64,000 bases of DNA. It comes from an uncultured Pseudomonadales bacterium. Its GTDB lineage: Bacteria; Pseudomonadota; Gammaproteobacteria; Pseudomonadales; Azotimanducaceae. Below the pieces are notes generated by a model. That model was not told the DNA's origin, did not search any database, and saw only the letters and a list, made by a program, of their open reading frames with translations. This document shows positions 6,832 to 15,612 of this stretch, one piece after another. The stretch is taken from contig OY282519.1 in the NCBI GenBank assembly GCA_958296405.1, forward strand, positions 852,132 to 916,131, in the 5' to 3' direction. Within the stretch, counting starts at the first letter, position 1, and each line of letters begins with the position of its first letter. The position numbers and the translations under genes are program-made.

Positions 6832-8637
6832 TCATTGCGCGGCTTTCCCGTCATCCGCCGGCTCGACAACATCGAAACCGCCCTCCCAGATCCGATCCTC
6901 GCCGGTGAACTGGCCGGTGCGGATCGCGGCGATGCCGTAATCAGGCAACTCCCGCGTCGCTACGCAGACTTCCTCGCTCGATGAAAGAAGGTGGGCCTCG
7001 AACTCGAAAGCAAAGTCGAGGTTGTCGAAGCTGTACTGCTTGCGATGGATGGGGAGGTCGTTCCTGTCGACCGGATCCAGGTGGAGGAAGAATTTTGGTT
7101 CAGTGTCCTCCGGGATGCACGGCTCCTTGACGTAGATGAGATTGTTCCCTACGAGATACACATCCCAATCGGATCGGACCACGGGCGCGGCCCCATCCGT
7201 CAGACGAATCAGATAGTCCCTGATTGACGTTATCTCGATCCGATCACCCGGCGTCAAATCCAGCCCTTGCAGACCCGGGTAGTCCGGTGCATACCGATAA
7301 GCGCGGTACAACCGATTGGCCGGCCTTTCCATATCACCGTGTTGTTCCAACGGCACCGACTCGCCTTGATACAGACGGCCCTTGCCGGTCGAAGGGTTGA
7401 CATATTTCCACACGGTTTTCCCAGCCGGCGTGACCTCGAAAAGCGTGCCGTGTACACCATCGCAAATCAACGTGTTTCCGTTGGGAAGCCGTTGCGCTCC
7501 TGAGACATATTTGGCGAAGAAGTCGCTGGGCGTTGCGGCAGTGTAGACCCATACAGGTTCTACCGGCGCGTAGGCGGAGTGCGGATTCAGGCGATAGTTG
7601 GCGCCGTCCACCGGCGAAGCAATCTCGTCCACCGACGAATAGCCACGCGAGAAATCTCCAAACTCGTGGCCGTTGTTGAAAACGAGGATGTTGCCGGCGC
7701 CCGGCAGGCCGGGCGCGATCCATTGGGGATTGTGCTGCCAGAAGAGTCGCTGATCGTCGGGAGTTCCGGCGCGATAGGTTCGCGGGTTGCCCCAGCGGTA
7801 CAGCAGATCGCCCCCCTTGCCGGATCTTCCGCCGCTGTGGCTGGACGCCTCTGCCCTAGTGGTGCTGTGGTCGATAATCCACACTTCGCTGAAGTGACGG
7901 GGCGACAGGACGATCTGGTCCAACTCCGGGTTGTAGTCCAATCCATTGCTATGTGCCCAGTTCACCCCCGTCGAGTGCGTGCTGGAAAGGCGAAAGTTGA
8001 TGTCGATCAACTCTGGATGCTTTGCCACGACCCCATGGTTCGCCTTGCTCGAGTCGAAGTCTTGTATCAGATGATCCCACGCCGACCACTCCCAGACGAC
8101 TTCGCAGCCCGCCCGCCCGGTGAGTTTGGCTTCAATAATATGCGGCACCGCCAAGCCATTGGCGGGGACGAAGTCCGGGTCGGCGCCGGCAGCGATGGCC
8201 TCCTCCACCGTTTTGCGTTGCCGTGACAGCAGCAATACATTGCCGTTGGGCATTTTGAGGGAGTCATGATGCAGAAGCGCCCGAGTGCATTTCCAAACGA
8301 CATTCCCGTGCTGGTCGACTTCACTCACATGGCGGGGCACATGGCCTTGAACCAGCAGATTTCCATTCTCAAGCAACCTTGCGAAGATGGCGTTGGTGCC
8401 CAACTCCCACCTATGGACCACCGCCCCCTGATCATCAATCAGGTAGGTCGTCTCGCCTCGGGACTTATGGATTAAAGTATAGCCGCCAAATGCTTCCGGC
8501 TCGTTCAGGATCAATCCGACTGTTGGCACACTCACCGCTGCTGGTCGTGGCATTGACCTTTCGCTCGGCTCCACCCTGCTGCAGGCTGGCAGTGAAGCTA
8601 CCGCCACCGCTATGCCACACAAGACGATAGTCCGCAT
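6832..8637 (-). CDS. arylsulfate sulfotransferase-like lipoprotein
   Basis: About 601 residues from ATG 8637, chosen because MRTIVLCGIAVAVASLPAC is a lipoprotein signal with a Cys lipobox; an upstream ATG at 8694 would add 19 residues. The body has repeated strand motifs of the arylsulfotransferase beta-propeller family, such as DQGAVVHRWEL, GNLLVQGH, NGNVLLLSRQ, WAHSNGLDYN, LVFNNGHEFG and RLPNGNTLICDG. This family moves sulfate from aryl sulfate donors, without PAPS, in the periplasm or at the outer membrane. The last 90 residues are less typical. It does not overlap neighbouring genes. Confidence 0.7.
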   Translation of the reverse strand: MRTIVLCGIAVAVASLPACSRVEPSERSMPRPAAVSVPTVGLILNEPEAFGGYTLIHKSRGETTYLIDDQGAVVHRWELGTNAIFARLLENGNLLVQGHVPRHVSEVDQHGNVVWKCTRALLHHDSLKMPNGNVLLLSRQRKTVEEAIAAGADPDFVPANGLAVPHIIEAKLTGRAGCEVVWEWSAWDHLIQDFDSSKANHGVVAKHPELIDINFRLSSTHSTGVNWAHSNGLDYNPELDQIVLSPRHFSEVWIIDHSTTRAEASSHSGGRSGKGGDLLYRWGNPRTYRAGTPDDQRLFWQHNPQWIAPGLPGAGNILVFNNGHEFGDFSRGYSSVDEIASPVDGANYRLNPHSAYAPVEPVWVYTAATPSDFFAKYVSGAQRLPNGNTLICDGVHGTLFEVTPAGKTVWKYVNPSTGKGRLYQGESVPLEQHGDMERPANRLYRAYRYAPDYPGLQGLDLTPGDRIEITSIRDYLIRLTDGAAPVVRSDWDVYLVGNNLIYVKEPCIPEDTEPKFFLHLDPVDRNDLPIHRKQYSFDNLDFAFEFEAHLLSSSEEVCVATRELPDYGIAAIRTGQFTGEDRIWEGGFDVVEPADDGKAAQ

Positions 8638-8694
8638 TAGGCGCGGATATGCACGAAGGGGGGAGTTTGGAGTCGTTTGGACGTAATGGCGCAT

Positions 8695-8939
8695 ATTCGG
8701 GACGGGGATTGGCTGGAAGTGGCGGAAAGGCGTCGTCTTTCGATCACGTCGTGGATCAGGTTGACTCCGACCTTCATGCGGCGGACATTACGGCCACCTA
8801 CCGCAGGTGTCAAGTAAGTGGACTGGTTGGGGTGTGCGACGTTTTAGTGCGCCAGCGTTGAGGCAGCGCTTGGCGGCGGCTTGTGCCGATGGCGCCGCGG
8901 ATTTTGCTACATAATTCCCCCAAGGAAGGCCGGCCGCCG
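8695..8939. other. intergenic stretch without recognisable gene
   Basis: No supported gene. It contains the upstream region of the sulfotransferase-like lipoprotein and runs into a GT8 remnant. Confidence 0.5.
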
Positions 8940-9038
8940 AGTTCAGGTTTTGGTACGACGCCTGGATGGAGTGCCTATCCTTGGCGCATCTGCGCTTCGC
9001 CAAACGCTCCGATGGCTGGCTGGTGCGGCCCGCTGACT
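8940..9038 (+). pseudogene. C-terminal remnant of a GT8 glycosyltransferase
   Basis: A plus-strand frame reads EFRFWYDAWMECLSLAHLRF followed by AKRSDGWLVRPAD-stop. It matches the tail of the GT8 genes (FRFWHDAWLDALALAHLR at 15613). Nothing upstream belongs to the gene. It is another scar of the glycosyltransferase family. Confidence 0.65.
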
Positions 9039-9090
9039 GATCAGGTGCCGGACCCTCGGCACTTTGCGTACGGACGCACAGCTTGATGCG

Positions 9091-10752
9091 TCAACGTCGC
9101 AGCCTGTAAACCCTCAGGGCCTTCGGCTCGGCGCCGTCGTCATGCAAAACCCGGTAGTGGTCGCTCAACAGGTTGCTAAAAGCCTCCGCGTCTTCTCCGT
9201 GAAGGTAGTAGGGAATGGGTCCCCTGCTCGTCGGCTGCACCACCGTAACCAGATAAGTGGGACGAAGGTTTAGGATGCGCCCCAGCTCGTCCTCCGCCAC
9301 ATAGCCGGCTTCGACCAACGGCCGCAGGAGCGCCCTCTTGGCTAGGTTTGAGGGATGGACGATTGCCGAAACCGGCGCCATGTCCAGATACCAGTAAATG
9401 AGTTGGCCATTGAATGCATAGATGGTGTCGCCCGGCCGCTGCTCCGCCTTGATGACCGCCGCGGCGGCCTTGATGGTGTGCCGCTCAGCTAAGTGGTCCG
9501 GAACCGTGGCCAAGCGGAAGGCGGAGGGTGCGGTTTGCGCCAATGCGCCGCCGACCGCGATGGCGGGAAGCAGGTATCCGGCCCAGCGCAAACACGCCTT
9601 GGAACGCAGCCAAGCGATTCCGTATGCGCCGAAAACCGCACCAATGGGATACAGCTGCAGCCAGTGGTGGCGAAAGAAGCTGCCGGTTGCCAAAACGGCC
9701 AGAAAAGTGGCAGCGAAAGCGAGCCACAGCAACTCCAGCTCCGCCCGGCTTGCCGCTGCCTCCTGCGTTGGCGCTCCGGTTTGCGCCGCTTGCTCGGATG
9801 TTGGGAAATTTGGCGCTTTGGGTCGGTCCCTCCCTCCATTGCGGAGGGAGACAGCCATGCCGATGACCAGCGTCGCCGAGAAGGGCAGGAGCAACAGCGG
9901 TTTCGCCAACGCCTCGTTTAGGAAAAGCCCCTGCAGCAGCAAGGCTCGCCACAGGCCGGTCTGCCCCGAATAGGCGAGGGCGGCCTCAATGTTGGCAAGG
10001 CGCAGTTCGGCCAGGGCGTCCGCGCTCGCGTAAAGCAGGATCAGGCCGGCGGCCGGCAGCAGCCCGGCGCCGGCGAAGAGCGCGGCCGCCCAACGGTGAA
10101 CACCTAGGGACGGTCGCAAGGCGGCGGCGAGGAGCCAAGCGAAGAGCGCCGCAGCCACGAAGCCCAGATTGGAGCGCGTCAGAACCGACAAGGACAGCAG
10201 CAAGCCGGCCGCGGCGATTGCCCACCACCGGTCCCGCCGGGCGAGCAGCAGCCACAGAGCCGCCATGAGCATCGCCATGGCCGGCAGCTCGGTGTGGGTC
10301 TCGACTGCATATTCCACCGCGTGGACAGCGATGAGCGCCAGGCCGCCAAGCCCCGCCGACACCAAGTCGGTGCGGCGGCGGGCGATGGCGAAGACGGCGA
10401 TGCAGGACATCAGCAGGCAAAGGTCGCCCACGGCCCGGACCACGAACAGGGATTCGCCGAACGCCGCCATGGCGCCGGCTAGGAGGAGAAAGATCATCGG
10501 CGGCTTGACGTCAAAGAGCTTGACATAGGGCAGCTCGCCGTCAAGCACCCTCGCCGCGATCACCGTGAACGTGCTTTCGTCGTTGAAGGACTCCTGCTCC
10601 AAGCTGCCGACTTGCGTGGCTCCGACTGCCAAGGCGAACACCAAGGTCCAAGCGGCGGCTGGGATTGCGCACTTGCTCAGGTTCCACTCCGGTCGTCTTT
10701 GGCGCGGCAGCGCACTAGGGCGCCGGCGCCAGCAGAAACAGTTCCCGCGCAC
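9091..10752 (-). CDS. GT39/ArnT-like membrane glycosyltransferase
   Basis: 553 residues with about ten hydrophobic segments. Near the N-terminus, ESFNDESTFTVIAARVLDGE followed by YVKLFDVKPPMIFLLLAG matches the first periplasmic loop and DxKPP motif of polyprenyl-phosphate-dependent mannosyl/arabinosyl-type transferases. These move a sugar from a lipid carrier to protein or glycan in the periplasm. The GTG start at 10752 is preceded by a G-rich GGAGGGGGGGG that can act as ribosome binding site; its 8-G run is another, shorter, homopolymer. Acceptor unknown. Confidence 0.65.
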   Translation of the reverse strand: MRGNCFCWRRRPSALPRQRRPEWNLSKCAIPAAAWTLVFALAVGATQVGSLEQESFNDESTFTVIAARVLDGELPYVKLFDVKPPMIFLLLAGAMAAFGESLFVVRAVGDLCLLMSCIAVFAIARRRTDLVSAGLGGLALIAVHAVEYAVETHTELPAMAMLMAALWLLLARRDRWWAIAAAGLLLSLSVLTRSNLGFVAAALFAWLLAAALRPSLGVHRWAAALFAGAGLLPAAGLILLYASADALAELRLANIEAALAYSGQTGLWRALLLQGLFLNEALAKPLLLLPFSATLVIGMAVSLRNGGRDRPKAPNFPTSEQAAQTGAPTQEAAASRAELELLWLAFAATFLAVLATGSFFRHHWLQLYPIGAVFGAYGIAWLRSKACLRWAGYLLPAIAVGGALAQTAPSAFRLATVPDHLAERHTIKAAAAVIKAEQRPGDTIYAFNGQLIYWYLDMAPVSAIVHPSNLAKRALLRPLVEAGYVAEDELGRILNLRPTYLVTVVQPTSRGPIPYYLHGEDAEAFSNLLSDHYRVLHDDGAEPKALRVYRLRR

Positions 10753-10768
10753 TCCACCCCCCCCTCCA

Positions 10769-10990
10769 TCACCAAGCGAGCGCTGGGATGCTCCGCCTCA
10801 AGCATTCGGCTCCCCACGACAGAACCGTCATCGACCAAGCCTTCGAAAAAGGCTCGGCGAGCAGACGCCGCATGATTGCAGCAGCGGCTGAATTCAAACC
10901 GCGAACGATGCTCACCTCTCGGGTGTCTCGCATCAGCTGGTACACCTGTCCAGCCGGGTCTTTGAACGCCCCGCCCTCAACCCTGAGCAT
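10769..10990 (-). pseudogene. N-terminal fragment of a SAM-dependent methyltransferase
   Basis: The frame from ATG 10990 reads MLRVEGGAFKDPAGQVYQL and then VSIVRGLNSAAAAIMRRLL. This resembles the N-terminal module of class I methyltransferases in glycan clusters (GSFRDPSGFV...), which precedes the SAM domain. It stops after 73 residues without a SAM-binding motif. The start overlaps the gene at 10977 by 14 bases, suggesting the intact gene was in the operon. Confidence 0.4.
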
Positions 10991-11249
10991 CTTCGCTTCT
11001 TTCGTCCGAACGCGCCGTGGCATCGGACCCGTCGCCGCCCGCTCCGTCTCCCTGCTTGGATGGAGCAAGTCGGTGTTTCAACCGACGCCAATACGCCCGA
11101 ACGAAATAGCCGACGGCCGCCAGAGCACCCAACGCGCTGGTGATGATGAAGCCGGCAGAGCCGGGATCGACATAGGCGTGAGCCGCGGTCGGCACGAAGA
11201 CGAACACGGTGACGCCGATCAACAGATCGCGTCGTATTGGTCTACTCAT
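10977..11249 (-). CDS. small membrane protein with AYVDPG motif
   Basis: 90 residues: an N-terminal hydrophobic or signal-like segment (LLIGVTVFVFVPTAAHA), then YVDPGSAGFIITSALGALAA and a basic stretch (RAYWRRLKHR), then a charged, flexible tail. Small proteins with AYVDPG...L.A......R are commonly found beside sulfatase-fold and methyltransferase genes in glycan clusters. It overlaps the sulfatase-like gene by 8 bases. Function not known. Confidence 0.65.
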   Translation of the reverse strand: MSRPIRRDLLIGVTVFVFVPTAAHAYVDPGSAGFIITSALGALAAVGYFVRAYWRRLKHRLAPSKQGDGAGGDGSDATARSDERSEDAQG

Positions 11250-12786
11250 AGAGAAAATCCTCGTAGTGAGGTTTATCGTCTCCCCGAATCGGCCCCCCGA
11301 ACCCGGGCTGCGTATATTTTCGCGGCTTGATGAGTGGGCTTTCGCCGCCGGACAGGCAGCGAAGCAGGGCGTGAACGGCGTCCAGAATCGTCATCCAGCC
11401 TTGGGACGACGCTTCGTCGAACCAACCGGCGCACATGTCACGGGGATAGACGCCGCCCAGGATGCCGTAGTGGTCCTGGAAGAAGAACTCTGGATCGTCC
11501 GCGAACTGCAGCCTCTGAGACAGGAACGGGCCGTGGTCGCCGTACACAAGCAAGATGGCGCCAGGGTCATTTTCTTCCAAGTGCCGGATGATTAAATCCA
11601 GGTAGCGGGCTGCCCGTTCGCTGCGTTTGATGTATCCGCGTCTGAATGCCTCGATCTGTTCCGCATCATCATATCGGAATGATTTATCAGTATGTCCCGG
11701 TGCATACAGGTGGGCCATCACGAATTGAGGCTTGTCGTCGGCATTCACCTTGGTGATCCGTTCGACGCTAAGTGCCTGTCTACTCAACATGTCAACCCCT
11801 TTTCCAGCAAGCAGGCAGTATCCCCAGAAAGAGAAATCCCGTATGGCGGCATCCAGTAAACTACAGACGATTTCGTTCGATGATATAACGTAATTGTTGA
11901 TATATTTACCTTTTTCGCGTCCGAAATGTCCGTCTCTATAGATCGATGTAGTCTCGTAGCCGTTTCCGTGAAGGATTCCAAGGAGATTAGACGGGTTTCG
12001 ACCAGAGAAGAGCTGCGGATCAGGATCGTATCCCATTGCACTCAACTCCTTTCGTTGTGCGGCATACGCATCCACGTCCAACGCCAAGACGGTGTTGAGA
12101 GAATTTTTGGTCTTGACTGCGTTGGCGAAGAAATTGGGGAAGCGGCGGAAATTGACGTCGAACAGATCATGAAATTTGGTGGTTTCCAGACCAAGGTATT
12201 TCTTCAGCAATGCGCGTGGGGCCATGGCATCGAACGAAACGAAATACAGGTTTGGTGTCTCCCGTAAGGAGATATCCCGAATGTACGTCGTATCTACCGT
12301 TGCGGGGACATCACCGGTCTCCGGATATTCGCTGGCAATAATCCCAAGCCCGAGCAACGCCGCCGCCGAGAGCGCAATGCCTCCCCAGCGCTGCTCGTCG
12401 ATGACACGGAAGGCGACGAACAGCCCTGCGCCGGATCCGGCGCAGAGTGCAATGAGGGCGGCCCCGTTTCCGGTCAGATAGAGGTCGGTATGGATGATGT
12501 ACGCCGTCGCAACGCTGGCCAGCACAATCAGCGACAGGACGGCGTTCGCTACAACCTTGTAGCGCAGGAGGAACAGCGTGGCGAGCAAAAGGACGGTGTT
12601 GACCGTCCCGCCGAGCACGAGAATGTCTCTCAGGTCCGATTCGGAGAAGGCCGCCTCGGACGACGCATGCGTAGCGGCAAAGGCCGCCGCTACGAGCAAG
12701 GTGGCGAAGACGAACTTAAGCGCGGCCTTAACTCGACGCGGGCTTCCCCCGTTCCCCCCGCGGCGGGATGCTGGTTGCGTTGACAT
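11242..12786 (-). CDS. sulfatase-fold membrane protein (LTA-synthase/phosphotransferase-like)
   Basis: 514 residues. Four hydrophobic segments cover about residues 20-150, followed by an alkaline-phosphatase-superfamily domain. NLYFVSFDAMAPRALLKKYL holds the first metal Asp and a nearby nucleophile region, and ILLVYGDHGPFL is the conserved D-H-G metal site. The usual Thr or Cys nucleophile context is not obvious, so I cannot say whether it is a sulfatase, phosphatase or phosphoethanolamine/phosphoglycerol transferase. It leads a minus-strand operon with the AYVDPG protein and the methyltransferase fragment. Its codon use is less GC-rich in the middle, hinting at transfer. Confidence 0.7.
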   Translation of the reverse strand: MSTQPASRRGGNGGSPRRVKAALKFVFATLLVAAAFAATHASSEAAFSESDLRDILVLGGTVNTVLLLATLFLLRYKVVANAVLSLIVLASVATAYIIHTDLYLTGNGAALIALCAGSGAGLFVAFRVIDEQRWGGIALSAAALLGLGIIASEYPETGDVPATVDTTYIRDISLRETPNLYFVSFDAMAPRALLKKYLGLETTKFHDLFDVNFRRFPNFFANAVKTKNSLNTVLALDVDAYAAQRKELSAMGYDPDPQLFSGRNPSNLLGILHGNGYETTSIYRDGHFGREKGKYINNYVISSNEIVCSLLDAAIRDFSFWGYCLLAGKGVDMLSRQALSVERITKVNADDKPQFVMAHLYAPGHTDKSFRYDDAEQIEAFRRGYIKRSERAARYLDLIIRHLEENDPGAILLVYGDHGPFLSQRLQFADDPEFFFQDHYGILGGVYPRDMCAGWFDEASSQGWMTILDAVHALLRCLSGGESPLIKPRKYTQPGFGGPIRGDDKPHYEDFLYE

Positions 12787-13108
12787 ATGAGAATCCAGAG
12801 CCTAGTTGCGAATCTCTCGTCGTTTCGCTGGCCAAGTCCGCATGGAGGTCCCGCGGGTGCTCCTTGAGACCGTCGAGCGATCGCATCCGAAGGCTACCTC
12901 CCAACAACAAGCAAAATATAGATGATTACGCTCGCCGTGTGTGCATGGCGGCAGCTCACGTGCCGACGAGGGGCGTTGCAACGAGCGTGCGAACCGACCT
13001 TCCATGCTTTGGCAGAGCGTGGCGCTGGCGGTGGAACGGAGGAGTGAGTATCGGTCATGTCCTTGCCTCTGGAGAATAAGTCGAGGATTTCCTATGGCGG
13101 GGACCCTA
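12787..13108. other. intergenic, presumed promoter region
   Basis: No gene supported. It holds the upstream region of the sulfatase-fold gene. The part from 13085 to 13108 and beyond resembles 17940-17990, marking the edge of the duplicated SGNH block. Confidence 0.4.
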
Positions 13109-14335
13109 CTAGAAAATCCTGTGACAGATATCCTGGTTCCGTGCCAGATGTTCGAGCACGGCTTCCGCGGCCCACTGGTGGCCGGCCGGGCTCCAGTGCG
13201 GATCGTGCGGCCATCGTGCGTCTCGCGCGTCTCCGCCTTGGCGTTCGATCCAGGCGTATTGACTGATGACGGGGATGCCGTGCGCCTCGGCTAGGCCGTG
13301 GAGCCGGTCGAAGACGGGATCCCCCGATTTCTCCAGGCTGTGCGTCGTCAGGATCACCAGCGCGGCGCCGTCGCGGTCCGCGCGCGCCTTGAACAGATCC
13401 AGGGCGAATCCCGTGTACGCCACCGCCTGCTCGAACACTGGGGACAGCACGTCCTCCTCGAGCGCCGCCCGGTGGTCCGCAATCGCCGCCGGCCGCTCGC
13501 CGGCCAGCCATTCGTAACCGGGACGCCGGCTCAGGAGCTCGAGCGCCTTTCCCTCTGCGACGTGCGAACGCCGGCGGCCCGGGTCCGGTCGCAAGGCCAG
13601 CCACCTGACGAACCAGGATCGCCGGGTCGCCCGACGCACGATCCTGTCGAAGAGTGTGGTGGGGGCGGGCCGGATCTTCAGTGGCAGCGAGTGCTTCCAA
13701 TACTCGGGATCGGGGGGCCGCAGCGTCAGGGCGCCGTCTTCGCCGCGCGCGATGCTCGCCCGGGGCAGCCGGTCCGGGTCGAGGCCGCGCCGCAACGCCG
13801 TCAGGACCGGAGAGTTGTTCCAGAAGTCGTTGTGGAAGAACACCAGCACCAGCAGCTTCGGATGCAGGCGCCGGGCGTAGGTGTCGTAGAACGGCAACTG
13901 CGCGATCTGGCCCGTGTCGAACATCCCGAAGGCGGAGGTGGTGACGTCCAGACGGGGCAGGTGCCGGGCGGCGAGGGCTTCGAGCCGGACATGCAGCTTG
14001 GCGGCGACGGGCACTTGCATCGCGTCCACGAAAGAGTCGCCGATCACGCTAACGTGGCAGCTCGCCGCGGCCCGGTCCGGGGGCAGCGGCTCGCGGTCGA
14101 GGAAGCCCCAGCGGTTGGCGCGGGAGGCGGTCCAGAAGTCGCGCAGGTTCGTCCGGCGCACTTCCGCGCCCGGCTCGTGTACCGGACCCACCCGCGGCTC
14201 GAAGCGCATGGGAATGGCGCTGCGCATGAACGGCTTGGTCAGCCGCAACCACGCCTCCCCGCCCGCCGCGATGAGGAGCAGCGCGGCGAGCGCGAGGCCG
14301 ACGTTCCAGGCGGCCAGGCGCAGGGCGCGTCTCAT
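13109..14335 (-). CDS. SGNH/AlgX-like hydrolase-fold membrane-anchored protein
   Basis: 408 residues with an N-terminal membrane anchor (WNVGLALAALLLIAAGGEAW). SVIGDSFVDAMQVP carries a GDS block-I Ser, VFFHNDFWNNSP lies mid-protein, and the C-terminal DPHWSPAGHQWAAE is the Asp-x-x-His pair of SGNH hydrolases and AlgX/AlgJ-type acetyltransferases. It lies 52 bases downstream of a sulfotransferase and probably shares its transcript. It may add or remove an acyl group on the peptide or a glycan (inferred). A deleted copy lies at 17980-18408. Confidence 0.65.
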   Translation of the reverse strand: MRRALRLAAWNVGLALAALLLIAAGGEAWLRLTKPFMRSAIPMRFEPRVGPVHEPGAEVRRTNLRDFWTASRANRWGFLDREPLPPDRAAASCHVSVIGDSFVDAMQVPVAAKLHVRLEALAARHLPRLDVTTSAFGMFDTGQIAQLPFYDTYARRLHPKLLVLVFFHNDFWNNSPVLTALRRGLDPDRLPRASIARGEDGALTLRPPDPEYWKHSLPLKIRPAPTTLFDRIVRRATRRSWFVRWLALRPDPGRRRSHVAEGKALELLSRRPGYEWLAGERPAAIADHRAALEEDVLSPVFEQAVAYTGFALDLFKARADRDGAALVILTTHSLEKSGDPVFDRLHGLAEAHGIPVISQYAWIERQGGDARDARWPHDPHWSPAGHQWAAEAVLEHLARNQDICHRIF

Positions 14336-14387
14336 CCGTCCCGTCCGGCGGCAACGCTCGCCCCGTCATCGGCCGGGACGGCCCGGT

Positions 14388-15227
14388 TCATGGGGCCGCG
14401 TCCATGACGGCGTAGCCGAAGTGGGCGAGGACGTCTTCATGTTCCCGGAACACGCGGTTGAACGCGGCGAGGTCCTCGGCGCCCAGACGCGCGATCTGCC
14501 GCGCGTTCATGTCGGTGAGCGTCTCGTGGTACTGCTCCTTCACCCGCAGGCGTTGCCGCAGGTGCAGGTCGTCGAGCTCGGGCGCCAGCGCCCGGATGTC
14601 CCGCGCCACCCGCTCCGGCTCGGCGCACATCGCCTCGTAGGTGAAGAAGACGCCGCGATGCCCGTGGGCCTCCAGGTTGCGGCGCTGCCGCGCCATGCAG
14701 GTGACGGCATGCAGCGCCGCAGCTTCCGGCAGGTTCTCGGGCGGCGGCCGACGGCCTGCCGTGGGGGCGGCGCCCCGGTGGAACCGGCAGATGCCCTCGC
14801 ACACCGCGTACGGGTCGCGCACCATGAACAGGAACTTCGCGTTGCGGAAATGCCGCGCCAACTCGTCCACCAGAAGCAGGTGCGCCGGAGTCTTGGTGTA
14901 GAACACGCGCGCATCGGGGTCGCGGGCGAAGGCCTGGAAATACCATGCCTTGCGCGTGCGCGGCCAGTCGTAGCTGCGCGGGTCCGTCAGCAGGTCGATC
15001 CAGCGCCGCTCGGAAGCCCAGAGCAGGACCGCGGGATGGGGCCAGAGGATGTTCGGCCCCACGTAGCCGAGCATCATCTGGCCTTCCCAATCCAGGTTCC
15101 AGGTCGCCCGGCTGGTCGCCAGCGCCGCCTTGAGGAAGGTGGAGCCGCTGTTGTTCGCAGAGATGCCGAACAGGTGGGTGCCGACGCGGCTCTCCACATC
15201 GTGGTGGCAGCCCAATGCCAAGGCCAT
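14388..15227 (-). CDS. PAPS-dependent sulfotransferase
   Basis: 279 residues. The 5'-phosphosulfate loop is ANNSGSTFL (24-32) and the 3'-phosphate site MVRDPYAVCEG (135-145). The family (Sulfotransfer_3 type) moves sulfate from PAPS to a hydroxyl. Near-identical DNA lies at 16574-17416, so this is a recent duplicate. It follows the precursor at 17713-17910 on the same strand, with another sulfotransferase and a GT8 between. A Tyr or Ser of the peptide, or a sugar on it, is the plausible acceptor (inferred). Confidence 0.8.
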   Translation of the reverse strand: MALALGCHHDVESRVGTHLFGISANNSGSTFLKAALATSRATWNLDWEGQMMLGYVGPNILWPHPAVLLWASERRWIDLLTDPRSYDWPRTRKAWYFQAFARDPDARVFYTKTPAHLLLVDELARHFRNAKFLFMVRDPYAVCEGICRFHRGAAPTAGRRPPPENLPEAAALHAVTCMARQRRNLEAHGHRGVFFTYEAMCAEPERVARDIRALAPELDDLHLRQRLRVKEQYHETLTDMNARQIARLGAEDLAAFNRVFREHEDVLAHFGYAVMDAAP

Positions 15228-15297
15228 CGCTAATCCGAACCGGGGGTTCTGTCCGGCGACCGGGGCGCTTGTGACGTTCGTGAGTGAGCGGGGAAGG

Positions 15298-15475
15298 TCA
15301 GATCGGCAGGAACCGCAGGGCGGTCAGGATGGCGACGATGCCGGCGCCCTGAATCCACAAGGGCGCGGTAGAGCTCGCCGCGGGTGACGAGCTCGCCGCG
15401 GTCGGCGCCGGCCGCATCACGCATTTCCGAAATGATGGCTTCGGCTTGATGGGTGTCGAAGATGCCGGCGGTCAT
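15298..15475 (-). pseudogene. remnant of a small coiled-coil membrane protein (DUF1640-like)
   Basis: It begins MTAGIFDTHQAEAIISEMRD with GGAGG before the ATG, continues LVTRGELYRAL, and after a one-base shift ends WIQGAGIVAILTALRFLPI. The start resembles DUF1640-type proteins with a C-terminal membrane helix, but the long coiled coil is lost. The upstream part recurs at 17477-17570, so it was carried in the block duplication. Confidence 0.4.
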
Positions 15476-15612
15476 GGCGGCCTCCGTGGGACAGGCTCCG
15501 ATGATCACCATTATCGGGAGTTGTCCCGCGTCACGCTACAGGCATGCCGGAGGGCGATGTCGAAGGGCGGGGGCAGGCGGATGTTGTGAAGAGATCCCCG
15601 CACCAGCACACA

